A stretch of 64,000 nucleotides of DNA from CAVQUE01 sp046290435 (GTDB lineage Bacteria; Actinomycetota; Acidimicrobiia; Acidimicrobiales; UBA8592), in the NCBI GenBank assembly GCA_046290435.1, contig JBKAGO010000044.1, positions 1-64,000 of the forward strand. Reading direction: 5' to 3'. Below are positions 41,853-50,186 of this stretch, one piece after another. The notes beneath the pieces were generated by a model. The model searched no databases, had not been told where the DNA came from, and saw only the letters and a list, made by a program, of their open reading frames with translations. The position numbers and the translations under genes are program-made. The number at the start of each line of letters is the position of its first letter. Within the stretch, counting starts at the first letter, position 1.

Positions 41853-42545
41853 TCAGATAGCTAGCAAAAATGGAACGACTGTTTCGTCAATGACGGCTAT
41901 TGAGCCAGACTTCTGCCGGGCGGTTCCCGTAGAAGGAGCACGATGATGGCCAGCTGCTCCCGATGGGAAGACATCGAGAACCGAAAGGCCCCTCGGCGTC
42001 GCCGCCGAACGCTTCGTGACCGGTGACGTGCTCGTGCACACGTGGAATCTGGCGACGGCCACTGGCCAGGAGCCCTCGATCGATGTCGACTTCGCCGCCG
42101 ACATGCGTGCGTCGATTCCGACGTCGGGCTCGGGTTCGATGAGCAGGGTTGGGGTCTGACGAGCTCGTGCCCAGCGCCGTCCAGCAGTTCCTGGGTCGTC
42201 GTCAATCCATGCGGTGGGTCGATCGGCGGCGAGTCGTTCGATGTCGGGGAGCTTGTCGAGGCGGATGCCGATGCGGGGTCGCTGAGCGAACTCGACGATG
42301 GGAAAGACCCGGATCGACAGCAGCGGTCCGAGCGTGCGAGGAGCGTCGTGTTCCCAGCCGGTCGCCCAGGCGATGTCGTAGACCTGAGCCAGGATCGTGA
42401 GCGCGACGCCGTGCAAGGGGTTCAGCCAGAGGTCGTGGACGTCGCCAATCGAGGACACGACGCGGTGGGGTTCGAAGCCGTCCACATCGGGGGTTCTGAG
42501 CGCGAGGACGCCGTCGACGTCGAGGAGGAGCAGCGGTCGTCCCAT
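41853..42545 (-). CDS. HAD-like hydrolase, C-terminus chimeric
   Basis: The N-terminal 140 residues form a HAD-like domain (LLLLDVDGVLALRTPDVDGF, ILAQVYDIAWATGWEHDAP, WIDDDPG), as in actinobacterial secreted-phosphatase-like HAD proteins of about 160 residues. After TLLIEPEPDVGID (about 42115) the frame runs antisense through a fragment of another gene, giving 80 residues of non-native tail. The gene was fused at its 3' end by rearrangement, and the enzyme may or may not fold. Confidence 0.6.
   Translation of the reverse strand: MGRPLLLLDVDGVLALRTPDVDGFEPHRVVSSIGDVHDLWLNPLHGVALTILAQVYDIAWATGWEHDAPRTLGPLLSIRVFPIVEFAQRPRIGIRLDKLPDIERLAADRPTAWIDDDPGTAGRRWARARQTPTLLIEPEPDVGIDARMSAAKSTSIEGSWPVAVARFHVCTSTSPVTKRSAATPRGLSVLDVFPSGAAGHHRAPSTGTARQKSGSIAVIDETVVPFLLAI
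41992..42159 (+). pseudogene. Fragment of a TIGR03086/maleylpyruvate isomerase-like gene
   Basis: A short frame reads GVAAERFVTGDVLVHTWNLATATGQ in overlapping parts; the GDVLVHTWDLARATGQ motif is typical of the DinB-like mycothiol-dependent isomerase family (TIGR03086). It ends after a junction with the antisense HAD gene. Only about 45 codons remain. Confidence 0.5.
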
Positions 42546-42602
42546 GGGTTCGAGTCGGTTTCTCCGGAACGTGAGATCCCAGCGGGGTTGATCGTCGGGT
42601 GT

Positions 42603-43247
42603 TCAGGTTGGTGTGTAGAAGAAGCCGCGTCCGGCTTTGATCTCCTTGCCGGGGGAGAGGTCACCGCGTTCTTCGAGGCTGGTCAGGATCTGGCCGGCTC
42701 GGACGATGCTCAGGCCGAGAAGGTCTGCGACTTCGGTTGAGGAGACTCGGCCCCGATGTCGAGCGCAGCTGAGGATGACCTGGGCACGGACCGGTGCTGC
42801 GTCGAGGCGTTCGGTTCGGCTGGCGAGCTGTGCACGTGCCGGGTCGGAGAGCCGGTAGGCGGGTTCGTGCCCATCGGGAACGCCGTTGAGACCGACGATC
42901 AAGGGATGGCCGGCGAAAGTGGTTGCTGTTGCCCGTGCCAGTGCCGCCTCGGTCTCGCCCGGGGGGCGTTGGATGAGGGGCCGGGCCGTGGCGACGTCGA
43001 CGAAGTGATGGTTGCTGAGATGGTTGATCAGGAGCACGACGTCGAGGTCTTGAGTGGCCTGCGGGGGGTCGAGGCCAGCCAGCAGGTCGACGATCTCGGG
43101 ATCGGGTTCGCCACCGAACAGCGATACCCGAACCGAGGGGCCGGCGGTCTCGGAGATCTCTGGTTCCGGGCGACCCCTGGTCAGCATGTCAGCGATCATG
43201 CGGTCCACGCCGATTCCTTCGCGTTCAGCGAGACGAAGGGCAGCCAT
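42603..43247 (-). CDS. C-terminal part of an AlbA_2/HATPase_c_4-type ATP-binding protein
   Basis: The 214-residue product corresponds to the C-terminal half of the RecG-like ATP-binding regulators with an AlbA_2 N-terminal domain. ALRLAEREGIGVDRMIADM is the ATP-lid region, followed by beta-rich and winged-helix parts (SSTEVADLLGLSIVRAGQIL). The N-terminal AlbA_2 and most of the ATPase domain are absent. The upstream junction is near 43262. ATG 43245-43247 is available, so a shortened protein may be made, but it is likely a remnant. Confidence 0.55.
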   Translation of the reverse strand: MAALRLAEREGIGVDRMIADMLTRGRPEPEISETAGPSVRVSLFGGEPDPEIVDLLAGLDPPQATQDLDVVLLINHLSNHHFVDVATARPLIQRPPGETEAALARATATTFAGHPLIVGLNGVPDGHEPAYRLSDPARAQLASRTERLDAAPVRAQVILSCARHRGRVSSTEVADLLGLSIVRAGQILTSLEERGDLSPGKEIKAGRGFFYTPT

Positions 43248-43279
43248 GGCGTCGAGTCTGCCCGCGCTGGTCGTTGGTG

Positions 43280-44167
43280 TCAGGGGGTCGGTTCGAGGGC
43301 TGCGGAGGTGCGGCTCCATTGTTTGGGGGGTTGGCCGTAGTGTCGTTTGAAGTCTCGGCTGAACTGGGCGGGGCTGGCGTAGCCGACGTTGGTGGCGGCG
43401 GTGGTGATGTCGCGGCCTTGGGTGATGAGGGTGGCGGCGGCGTTGAGGCGGAGGGCTTTGATGAATTGGAGTGGGGCGTAGCTGGTGGCTCGTCGGAATC
43501 GGCGATCGAAGACGGGTCGGCTCATGCCGGCGTGTTGGGCGAGGTCGTCGATGGAGAGCGGCTGGTCGAGGTGGTCGCGGATGAAGCTGATGGTGTGGTT
43601 GAGGTCGTGGGATTGTCCGATGGTGTGCCACAGCGTTGGGCCGGCTGGTCCGGTGAGGACGAGGTAGAGCAGCTCGCGGAGGCGGCCGGGTCCGAGGGCT
43701 CGGCGGCGGGCGTCGTCGTCGAGGAGGACGAGGAGCTGGTGGAGTGTGGTGGTGAAGGTGGTGTCCCACTCGACGACGGTTGGGGCGAGTTCGGGGCCTT
43801 CAGCGGGGCTGGGTCTGCGTCGGGGCTGGTGTTCGTTGAGGTCGACGAGTAGCTCGGTCACGGCTCTGGTGTTGAGCATGATCTGGATGCCGAGGATGGG
43901 TTGTTCCTCGCTGGCGTTGGGTGCTTCGGATTCGATCGGCAGGGTGGTCGGGGCACAGATGTAGCTGCCGGCTCCGTAGCGGTAGGTGGTGGCGTCGAGG
44001 TAGGCGTACTTGGTGCCCTGGACCACGATGTTGACCAGTGGTGGCATGACCGCCGGTTGACGCGCGCTTGGTGTCGCCTTTCGGTAGAGCGACACGCCGT
44101 CGAGACCGGTCGGGAACAGGCCATGGCGCGGTGCGTGGGTCGCGACCAGGCGCCGGATGTCTTCCAT
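43280..44167 (-). CDS. AraC-family transcription regulator
   Basis: A 295-residue protein with an AraC_N cupin-like domain (residues about 20-160: PPLVNIVVQGTKYAYLDA, YICAPTTLPIESEA) and a C-terminal double HTH (PLSIDDLAQHAGMSRPVFDRR, DITTAATNVGYASPAQFSRDF with KRHYGQPPKQW). It is divergent from the oxidoreductase-SDR pair at 44468-45821 and most likely controls it. ATG 44165-44167. Confidence 0.88.
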   Translation of the reverse strand: MEDIRRLVATHAPRHGLFPTGLDGVSLYRKATPSARQPAVMPPLVNIVVQGTKYAYLDATTYRYGAGSYICAPTTLPIESEAPNASEEQPILGIQIMLNTRAVTELLVDLNEHQPRRRPSPAEGPELAPTVVEWDTTFTTTLHQLLVLLDDDARRRALGPGRLRELLYLVLTGPAGPTLWHTIGQSHDLNHTISFIRDHLDQPLSIDDLAQHAGMSRPVFDRRFRRATSYAPLQFIKALRLNAAATLITQGRDITTAATNVGYASPAQFSRDFKRHYGQPPKQWSRTSAALEPTP

Positions 44168-44467
44168 GAGCAGAACACTAGGCCGAGAGCCGCGTTCGCC
44201 GAACAGGAGCGATCGGATCGAGCAAGAATCGGATCGAATCGTGGAAGCAGTGGCGACGGGGCCGTCGTAGCGTACGGGTCAGACGTCAGAGCAGCCCTCC
44301 GGGCGAACCACGACCGGGCGCCGCGCCTCGACCGCCAGGTCGCGCGGGCAGGCAACAGCATCCGTGGAACCACGGTCCGGTCATCGCCAGCGGGCGCGCT
44401 GCCGGGGCTCGAGGGTCCTCGCCAACCGACTCCTCTGCATCTGCTTCCGACCCCAAGGAACGACCTC

Positions 44468-44965
44468 ATGAAGAAGATCCCCCGAGACGACCCGAGAGCA
44501 CAGCGCATCGCCACGGCCGACACCGTCGAGCTCGACGGTCTGATCGAGTTCGCCTCCGGCAGGCATGCCTTCGTGCTGTCGACTACTCGTCGAGACGGCC
44601 GGCCACAGATGAGCCTGGTGACCGGAACGATCACCCCCGAAGGCGAGCTGCTGATCTCGACCTACCCGCGTCGAGCGAAGGCGAACAACGTCCGACGCGA
44701 TCCGAACGTCTCGGTGCTGGTGATGGGGGAGGGGTTCCATTCGGCGTGGATTCAGATCGACGGTGATGCCGAGGTGATCGACATGCCCGACGCCGCCGGT
44801 GTCCTGGTCGAGTACTACCGCTGCATCAGCGGCGAGCACCCCGACTGGGACGAGTACCGCCAGGCCATGGCCGACCAGGACAAGTCGATCATCCGTATCC
44901 GCCCGACCCGTTGGGGGCCCATCAGCACCGGCGGGTTCCCACCCGAACTCTTCGAAGACGACTGA
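44468..44965 (+). CDS. PPOX-class F420/FMN-dependent oxidoreductase
   Basis: The 165-residue split-barrel protein has AFVLSTTRRDGRPQMSLVTG near the start, STYPRRAKANNVRRDPNVSV in the middle and a C-terminal IIRIRPTRWGPISTGGFPPE. This is the common pattern of actinobacterial F420-dependent PPOX oxidoreductases. It starts at ATG 44468, 300 bases from the AraC gene, and the SDR gene follows within 35 bases. The AraC gene probably regulates both. Its substrate is unknown. Confidence 0.8.
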   Translation: MKKIPRDDPRAQRIATADTVELDGLIEFASGRHAFVLSTTRRDGRPQMSLVTGTITPEGELLISTYPRRAKANNVRRDPNVSVLVMGEGFHSAWIQIDGDAEVIDMPDAAGVLVEYYRCISGEHPDWDEYRQAMADQDKSIIRIRPTRWGPISTGGFPPELFEDD

Positions 44966-44999
44966 ACCCGACCCGACGATCAGAGAAACGAGAGACCCC

Positions 45000-45821
45000 G
45001 TGACAGACAAGACCGTCCTCATCACCGGCGCCAGCAGCGGCATCGGCCGTGCCACCGCCCAGCACTTCCACAAGCACGGTTGGAACGTCGTCGCCACGAT
45101 GCGGACCCCCGACGGTTCCGACCTCCACAAACTCGACAACACCCTCGTCGCCCGGCTCGATGTCACCGATCTCGGCTCCATCGACGGTGCGTTCCAGGCC
45201 GCGCTGGACCGGTTCGGCGGTATCGACGTGCTGGTGAACAACGCCGGCTACGACACGTTCGGCCCGCTCGAAGCGATCCCTCGGGAGGCCATGGTCCGCC
45301 AGATCGACACCAACCTCGTCGGCGTGCTCGATGTCACCCGCGCTGTCCTGCCGACCATGCGTCGGCGAGGTGAGGGCGTCGTCATCAACCTCTCCTCGGT
45401 CGCCGGCCAGATGACGTTCCCGTTCAACTCGCTGTACCACGCCACCAAGTTCGGGCTCGAAGGAGCGAGCGAAGCGCTCGCCTTCGAGCTCGGTGGGATC
45501 GGCGTCCGAGTCAAGATCATCCAACCCGGGAGCATCGCCACCGAGTTCTGGGGAAGCTCGTTCGACTTCCACGACGACCCCGACCTTTCCGAGTACCGGC
45601 CGATGATGGACGCCATCAGCCACGCGATCGCCCAACGCCAAGCGAACTCAGACGCCGCCTCCCCGCCATCGGCGGTCGCCGAGGTCATCTACCGAGCCGC
45701 CACCGACGGCACCGACACGATCCGCTACCTTGCCGGCAACGCCACCGACTTCTTCAGCAGCCGGGGCGACAAGACCGACGAGGAGTACATCGCCGCCACC
45801 CGCCAACAATTCGGCATCTAG
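45000..45821 (+). CDS. Short-chain dehydrogenase/reductase (second)
   Basis: The 273-residue classical SDR shows TVLITGASSGIGRATAQ, VLVNNAGYDTFG, INLSSVAGQ (Ser) and LYHATKFGLEG (YxxxK). An Arg in the cofactor region (ATMRTPDGS) suggests NADP(H). GTG 45000 follows GAGAGA at a suitable distance. It is co-transcribed with the PPOX oxidoreductase and belongs to the AraC-controlled group, a separate unit from the TetR-controlled cassette. Confidence 0.85.
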   Translation: MTDKTVLITGASSGIGRATAQHFHKHGWNVVATMRTPDGSDLHKLDNTLVARLDVTDLGSIDGAFQAALDRFGGIDVLVNNAGYDTFGPLEAIPREAMVRQIDTNLVGVLDVTRAVLPTMRRRGEGVVINLSSVAGQMTFPFNSLYHATKFGLEGASEALAFELGGIGVRVKIIQPGSIATEFWGSSFDFHDDPDLSEYRPMMDAISHAIAQRQANSDAASPPSAVAEVIYRAATDGTDTIRYLAGNATDFFSSRGDKTDEEYIAATRQQFGI

Positions 45822-45998
45822 CAGTGCCCGCCCTCGACGGCGCGTCAGCGATTTGCCGGACCCGATGATCTCGCCCGGCGCCCGTCGCGCCCGGGAAGGC
45901 AGCCCGGCACTCGCCACGTGCTCGGAGAAGCGAGCCACGCAGCACGGCGGGTTGGGTGGAGCTCGACGATCTCGAGATGTCCAGGCAGGGATCGATGC

Positions 45999-46431
45999 TC
46001 ACTTGGGTCGAAGGAGGCGCAAGTCGTCGACGTTGTCGAAGATCCCGTCTTCGGTGGCGAGCGGGAGCCCGCCAGCGATCGCGGTGGCTGCGACCCATCG
46101 GTCGGCTTCGTGGTCCTTGGCTCCGAGCCCGTGGCCGTTGTTTGGCGCACCAGGTCCGGAGGCTGACGTAGGCGTCGATGACTTCGGGGAGCGGGGGCGA
46201 CACCTGGGTGTTGGCCACGAGTCGTTCGAGGACGGCGGTCCGGCGTGTCCCCCAGTTGGCGACGCTGGCACCGAAGCGCATCTCGGCGACGACCACGAAG
46301 GGCAGGACCCAGCCCGAGCGTTCCAGCATCGGGGCCCAGCGAGCGCGACGGGTCGACACGGTTCGGCCGAGCCAGGCGCTGGCGATCATCGTGTCGACCA
46401 CGACGACCGGATGATTGTCAGAGGTCGGCAA
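45999..46431 (-). pseudogene. VapC type 2 PIN toxin with frameshift (element D)
   Basis: The N-terminal part (HPVVVVDTMIASAWLGRTV, with the first Asp; VVVAEMRFGASVAN, with Glu) and the C-terminal part (GAKDHEADRWVAATAIAG, with Asp; LPLATEDGIFDNV) lie in different frames. One extra C near 46138, in TGCGCCAAAC-AACGGC, would account for the shift. The start at TTG overlaps the antitoxin by 14 bases. It may be a dead toxin or a sequence error; the protein is otherwise complete. Confidence 0.7.
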
Positions 46432-46585
46432 GGATCCCGAAGAACTCGTCTTCGTCTTCCTCGGTGAGATCGTCGATCACGAACCGGGAGAGATCGCCGA
46501 TCGGTTCGGCCCGCGCGATCACCTCGGCCAACGTGGGCGCGGCGGGCCCGGTCGGAGTTGACTCGGTGTCGGACACGTCGACCAT
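46418..46585 (-). CDS. Antitoxin of VapBC type 2 (element D)
   Basis: A 55-residue acidic protein (VDVSDTESTPTGPAAPT, RAEPIGDLSRFVIDDLTEEDE, FFGILADL) nearly identical to that of element B. It lies upstream of, and overlaps, the frameshifted toxin gene. The pair is about 260 bases from att site 4. Confidence 0.65.
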   Translation of the reverse strand: MVDVSDTESTPTGPAAPTLAEVIARAEPIGDLSRFVIDDLTEEDEDEFFGILADL

Positions 46586-46697
46586 CGTACTCTGGGTACC
46601 GTCATGCCGATAGAGCGGTGTGTTCGCCGGACGGGGGCGATCTCACGCAGCGTGGGCGCCTCCGGTCGAGCCGACTCGAGCGAGAGCCGGCGATCGA

Positions 46698-46715
46698 GGT
46701 AACACACAGGTAACA
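46698..46715. repeat. GGTAACA direct repeats at right end of element D
   Basis: GGTAACA at 46698-46704 and 46709-46715, same as at 32185-32202, followed by a GTAAACAGCGGGG stretch. Confidence 0.5.
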
Positions 46716-46846
46716 GCACAACCGTAAACAGCGGGGTCGAACGGGAAGCAGCGGGGACAACCGACCCATCGACAAACCGACCATGACCTGCGAAAATGGC
46801 GAAATCTGCTGGTCAGCCCGACAAAGCCGAAAACTAGCTCGTCTGT

Positions 46847-46890
46847 CTCATAACCCGAAGGTCGCAGGTTCAAATCCTGCCCCGCCAACA
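46847..46890 (+). repeat. tRNA-derived att site 4 (right end of element D)
   Basis: The same 3' tRNA half as the other sites, but with one C missing in the acceptor strand and CCAACA instead of CCACCA at the end. Its degeneration fits an end copy that no longer needs to form a tRNA. Confidence 0.8.
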
Positions 46891-46902
46891 ATCTTCCTGT
46901 TC

Positions 46903-46930
46903 AGAGGGCCGCACTGCGGTGTGGTCCTCT
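46903..46930. terminator. Hairpin after att site 4
   Basis: An imperfect inverted repeat, AGAGGGCCGCAC and GTGTGGTCCTCT (46903-46930), has mostly G-C and G-T pairs. It is the fourth att-adjacent hairpin. Confidence 0.5.
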
Positions 46931-47280
46931 TTCGCGTCCCCTTCGGGGTGCGAGACCTCACCCAGATCTCACACGCCGTCGACGTCTGTCGGCATGCATC
47001 ACCGCAGGTCAGAGTCTCGGAGGCCGTCGGGAGACCTTCGGGTTGGTTGCCGACGAGCCTCTGCCCTCACCCTGCTGCGATCGTCGCCGACAGCGCATAC
47101 TGCCGGTTCCGCGCTCGGTCCTCCCCGCCGCTCCGACCGGCGTCGATATGCCCCGACGATCCGGTGGGCGGCCCCCAGCGCGAGCACACGCGCGATGCTG
47201 TCTCGGTGTTGCACGATTGGCACATCGAGCCACGCGAGTACACGCGCCACGAGCAGCGTCGTGGTCGTGGACAAGGTGCC

Positions 47281-47512
47281 ATTCGGCATCGACACGGTCC
47301 TCATCACGGGCACGGTCGCGAACGTGTGCTGTGAGTCCACGGCTCGCGATGCCAGCGCGCTCGGATACCGAGTCGTGATGGTTGCCGACGCGAACGCCGC
47401 CGTGCGAGACCGCGACCTCAACGCCACGCTGCACACCATCTACCGGTCGTTCGGCGACGTGCGCCCAACGGACGACCTGATCGCCGTACTCCGCTGTCGT
47501 TCAGTCGACTGA
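47281..47512 (+). pseudogene. 3' remnant of an isochorismatase-family hydrolase
   Basis: About 70 codons match the C-terminal end of cysteine hydrolases: DTVLITGTVANVCCESTARDA holds the catalytic Cys, then GYRVVMVADANAA and RSFGDVRPTDDLIAVL. The N-terminal domain is broken or absent. It overlaps the GMC remnant convergently by 12 bases. Confidence 0.65.
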
Positions 47513-47900
47513 GACCACCCGTACGAGCGCGCACAACGCTTGCGAATACAGAAGCGACACGCGTCCGGCGGAGATGCGCTCGGCGATCATGACGCAACCG
47601 AGGTAGGCGTTGCCGGACGGGATCGTGGGCATCACGGATCCGTCGGCGATCCGCAGGCCGGTGACGCCGTGTACGCGGCGGCGTCGAGGACGGGCCCCAT
47701 GGGGCAGGTACCGTCCATGTGGGCGTAGGAGAAGAGGTGTCGTTCGAGGGCGAGCGGAACCGCGTCCTCAGCGGTGAGGTCGATCGGCTCGAGTTGTTCC
47801 GCGCCGAGCTGGGCGAACGATTCGTTTTGTTGGCAGGCGATGAGCTTGTCGGATGAGTGGCGGTAGCGGCCGTGGGCGTCGGCGGGCCGGGAGGGCAGGT
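47501..47900 (-). pseudogene. 3' remnant of a GMC-family oxidoreductase, frameshifted
   Basis: The C-terminal GMC signature is split over two frames: SYAHMDGTCPMGPVLDAAAY in one and VTGLRIADGSVMPTIPSGNA with VMIAERISAG in the other. The shift falls near 47670, where a base appears lost. The upstream FAD domain is absent. GMC enzymes oxidise alcohols such as choline or sterols. Confidence 0.6.
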
Positions 47901-48118
47901 GACGACGGGTCCGTCGTCGCGGGCGAGCCGGTCATCCAGGCCGATCTGGTCGATCGGAGGGGAGCCGACACAGCGACCGTCCTGCCGAAGCGACGTAACC
48001 TACCCACCGCCGGGGTCCGACCACCCGCCACGTCAGCCGCTGGTTTCAGCGAGGCTTCAGCTCCCGCTGTCATGCTCGGTCCACCGCCCGTTCGTCCCGA
48101 AGTGAGGTGTGCTGCAGC

Positions 48119-48784
48119 GTGCGAGTGCTGGTGGTGGAAGACGAGGAACTGCTGGCCCGTTCGCTGCGCTCCGGCCTCGAGGCGGAAGGCATCGCCGTCG
48201 ACACGGCGCACGACGGCGTCACCGGCCTGTGGCTGGCCCGTGAACACTCCTACGACGTCATCGTGCTCGACGTGATGCTGCCCGAGCTCAACGGGTACGA
48301 GGTGTGCCGAACGCTGCGAGACGAGCAGAACTGGACCCCGATCCTGATGCTGACGGCCAAAGCGGGGGAGTGGGACGTCGCCGAAGGGCTCGACACCGGC
48401 GCCGACGACTACCTCACCAAACCGTTCAGCTTCGTCGTGTTGCTCGCCCGGTTGCGGGCCCTGATGCGTCGGGGTTCCGGCGAGCGACCGGCAGTGCTGA
48501 CAGTCGGCGACCTCGAACTCGATCCCGCAGCGCAGTCGGTCGTGTTGGCCGGCACTGCCGTCGACCTCACGGCGAAGGAGTTCGCCGTCCTCCACTTCCT
48601 CGTGCGCCAGCCGGACGTCGTCGTCTCCAAGACCCAGATCGTCGAGAACGTGTGGGACGTCGAGTTCGACGGCGATCTCAACATCGTGGAGGTGTACGTC
48701 CGGTCCATCCGCAAGAAGATCGGGGCCGACCGCATCGAGACCGTGCGGGGCGCGGGCTACCGCTTCCGGGATGCGATCACGTGA
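48119..48784 (+). CDS. OmpR/PhoB-family response regulator
   Basis: The 221-residue regulator has a receiver domain (VVEDEELLARSL, phospho-acceptor Asp in VIVLDVMLPELNG, Thr in LMLTAKAG, Lys in LTKPFSF) and a winged-helix DNA-binding domain (LTAKEFAVLHFLVRQPDVV, SIRKKIG, ETVRGAGYRF). GTG 48119 is preferred over GTG 48107 because of the GAGGTG site. It overlaps the sensor kinase gene by 4 bases (GTGA). The target is unknown; the flavoprotein gene downstream is a candidate. Confidence 0.9.
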   Translation: MRVLVVEDEELLARSLRSGLEAEGIAVDTAHDGVTGLWLAREHSYDVIVLDVMLPELNGYEVCRTLRDEQNWTPILMLTAKAGEWDVAEGLDTGADDYLTKPFSFVVLLARLRALMRRGSGERPAVLTVGDLELDPAAQSVVLAGTAVDLTAKEFAVLHFLVRQPDVVVSKTQIVENVWDVEFDGDLNIVEVYVRSIRKKIGADRIETVRGAGYRFRDAIT

Positions 48785-50133
48785 AGCTGCGGGACCACTC
48801 GCCGGTTCGGTCGCTCCGTACGCGTCTGACCCTCGTCGGGGTGGGAGTGCTCGTCGCCGGTCTGTCCCTCGGAACGCTCGCCTTCTCCTCCCTCTTCGAA
48901 AAACAACTCCTCGACGATCTCGACAGCTCGTTGGAGCGCCTCGCCACCGAGCGGGCCCGAGGAGTCGAGGCCGGGCTCGATCCGGCGTTGCAGATCGATC
49001 CGGGCGGGCGCGACGCAGCGATCGCCGTCTTCGATACCGACGGCGCGCTCCTCGCCAATCGCGGCTTCGTGTCGCCGTCGGAGGTCCTCGACGACGCCGA
49101 CGTCGTTCCGTCGACGCTGCGCGTCGACTACGTCGAGCCCGACGATGACGATGACGATCTCGAGGACGGGGATCTGCGGGTCGTGGTGGTGTCGCAGGGC
49201 GACACCACCGTCCTCGTGGCCGCAGAGCTCGAGGTGGTCGAGGGTTCGGTCGACGACGCACGCGCGCTGCTCTTCCTTGCCGTGCCCCTCATCACGGTGC
49301 TCGGCGGCGCGCTGCTGTGGGTCGTGATCGGGCGGGCATTACGCCCCGTCGAGCGCATGCGACGAGACGCGCAAACGGTGGCCGAGCTCGGAGGCGAGCA
49401 GCGGGTTCACGATCCGGGGTCGAGAGACGAGCTCGGTCGCCTGGCGTCGACCCTGAACGACATGCTCGACCGCCTCGACGCGAACGCGACCGCGATGCGC
49501 CGCTTCGTGTCCGACGCCTCCCACGAGATCCGCAGCCCGATCACGAACATCCGTGCCCGCATCGAGACCGCCCACCCGAGTGATGCGGCGGCGACACGAG
49601 CCGACGTCATCGGCGAGGTCGAACGGATCGAGACGATCATCGACGACCTCACCTACCTGGCTCGGCGAGACGAGGGTCGCCTCGAGCGGGCGAACGAACG
49701 GGTCGAGCTCGACGAGATTCTCTTCGCCGAAGCATCACGCCTTCAACGCACCGGAACCGTTGTGGTCGACGCAGCCGACGTCGAGCCGGTGGTGATCTCG
49801 GGCGACGCATCGCACATTCGCCGAGCGGTGCGGAATCTGGTCGACAACGCAGAGCGCCACGCCGCCGGAGCCGTCAGGCTGGCGGTGACCTCGTCTGCAT
49901 CCGAGGTGGTGGTGGACGTCGACGATGACGGTCCCGGGATTCCCTCCGGCGACCGGCAGCGGGTGTTCGCGCGCTTCGTTCGGCTCGACGAATCGCGCCA
50001 GCGAGGCAGCGGAGGGACCGGTCTCGGGCTCGCGATCGTGGCCGAGATCGCCGCGAGTCACGGCGGGACGGTGGAGGTCGCCGACGCTCCGCTCGGCGGA
50101 GCTCGCCTGCGGCTTCGGCTGCCGATGACCTAA
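48781..50133 (+). CDS. Sensor histidine kinase
   Basis: A 450-residue HisKA-type kinase with two membrane helices (about 18-38 and 163-185), an extracytoplasmic domain with an acidic run (VEPDDDDDDLEDGD), a HAMP linker and HisKA motif FVSDASHEIRSPITNIRAR (phospho-His). The ATP-binding HATPase has NLVDNAERHA (N box), DDDGPGIP (G1), and GGTGLGLAIV (G2). The acidic sensor loop may bind divalent metal ions. It pairs with the regulator at 48119. Confidence 0.9.
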   Translation: MKLRDHSPVRSLRTRLTLVGVGVLVAGLSLGTLAFSSLFEKQLLDDLDSSLERLATERARGVEAGLDPALQIDPGGRDAAIAVFDTDGALLANRGFVSPSEVLDDADVVPSTLRVDYVEPDDDDDDLEDGDLRVVVVSQGDTTVLVAAELEVVEGSVDDARALLFLAVPLITVLGGALLWVVIGRALRPVERMRRDAQTVAELGGEQRVHDPGSRDELGRLASTLNDMLDRLDANATAMRRFVSDASHEIRSPITNIRARIETAHPSDAAATRADVIGEVERIETIIDDLTYLARRDEGRLERANERVELDEILFAEASRLQRTGTVVVDAADVEPVVISGDASHIRRAVRNLVDNAERHAAGAVRLAVTSSASEVVVDVDDDGPGIPSGDRQRVFARFVRLDESRQRGSGGTGLGLAIVAEIAASHGGTVEVADAPLGGARLRLRLPMT

Positions 50134-50186
50134 CCGGTTTCGATGCTTCAGCGAGCCTTCAGCTTCGCCAGTTCACACTCGCCATC

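Larger units (their letters stand above)
46586..47280. other. Right end of element D and flank, no gene
   Basis: The first part shares its sequence with the right end of element B; att site 4 and its hairpin follow (listed separately). After the hairpin, 350 bases show only broken frames, including a piece of the gene remnant at 47281 in the wrong frame (around WHIEPREYT). This is probably the junction with older chromosome. Confidence 0.5.
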
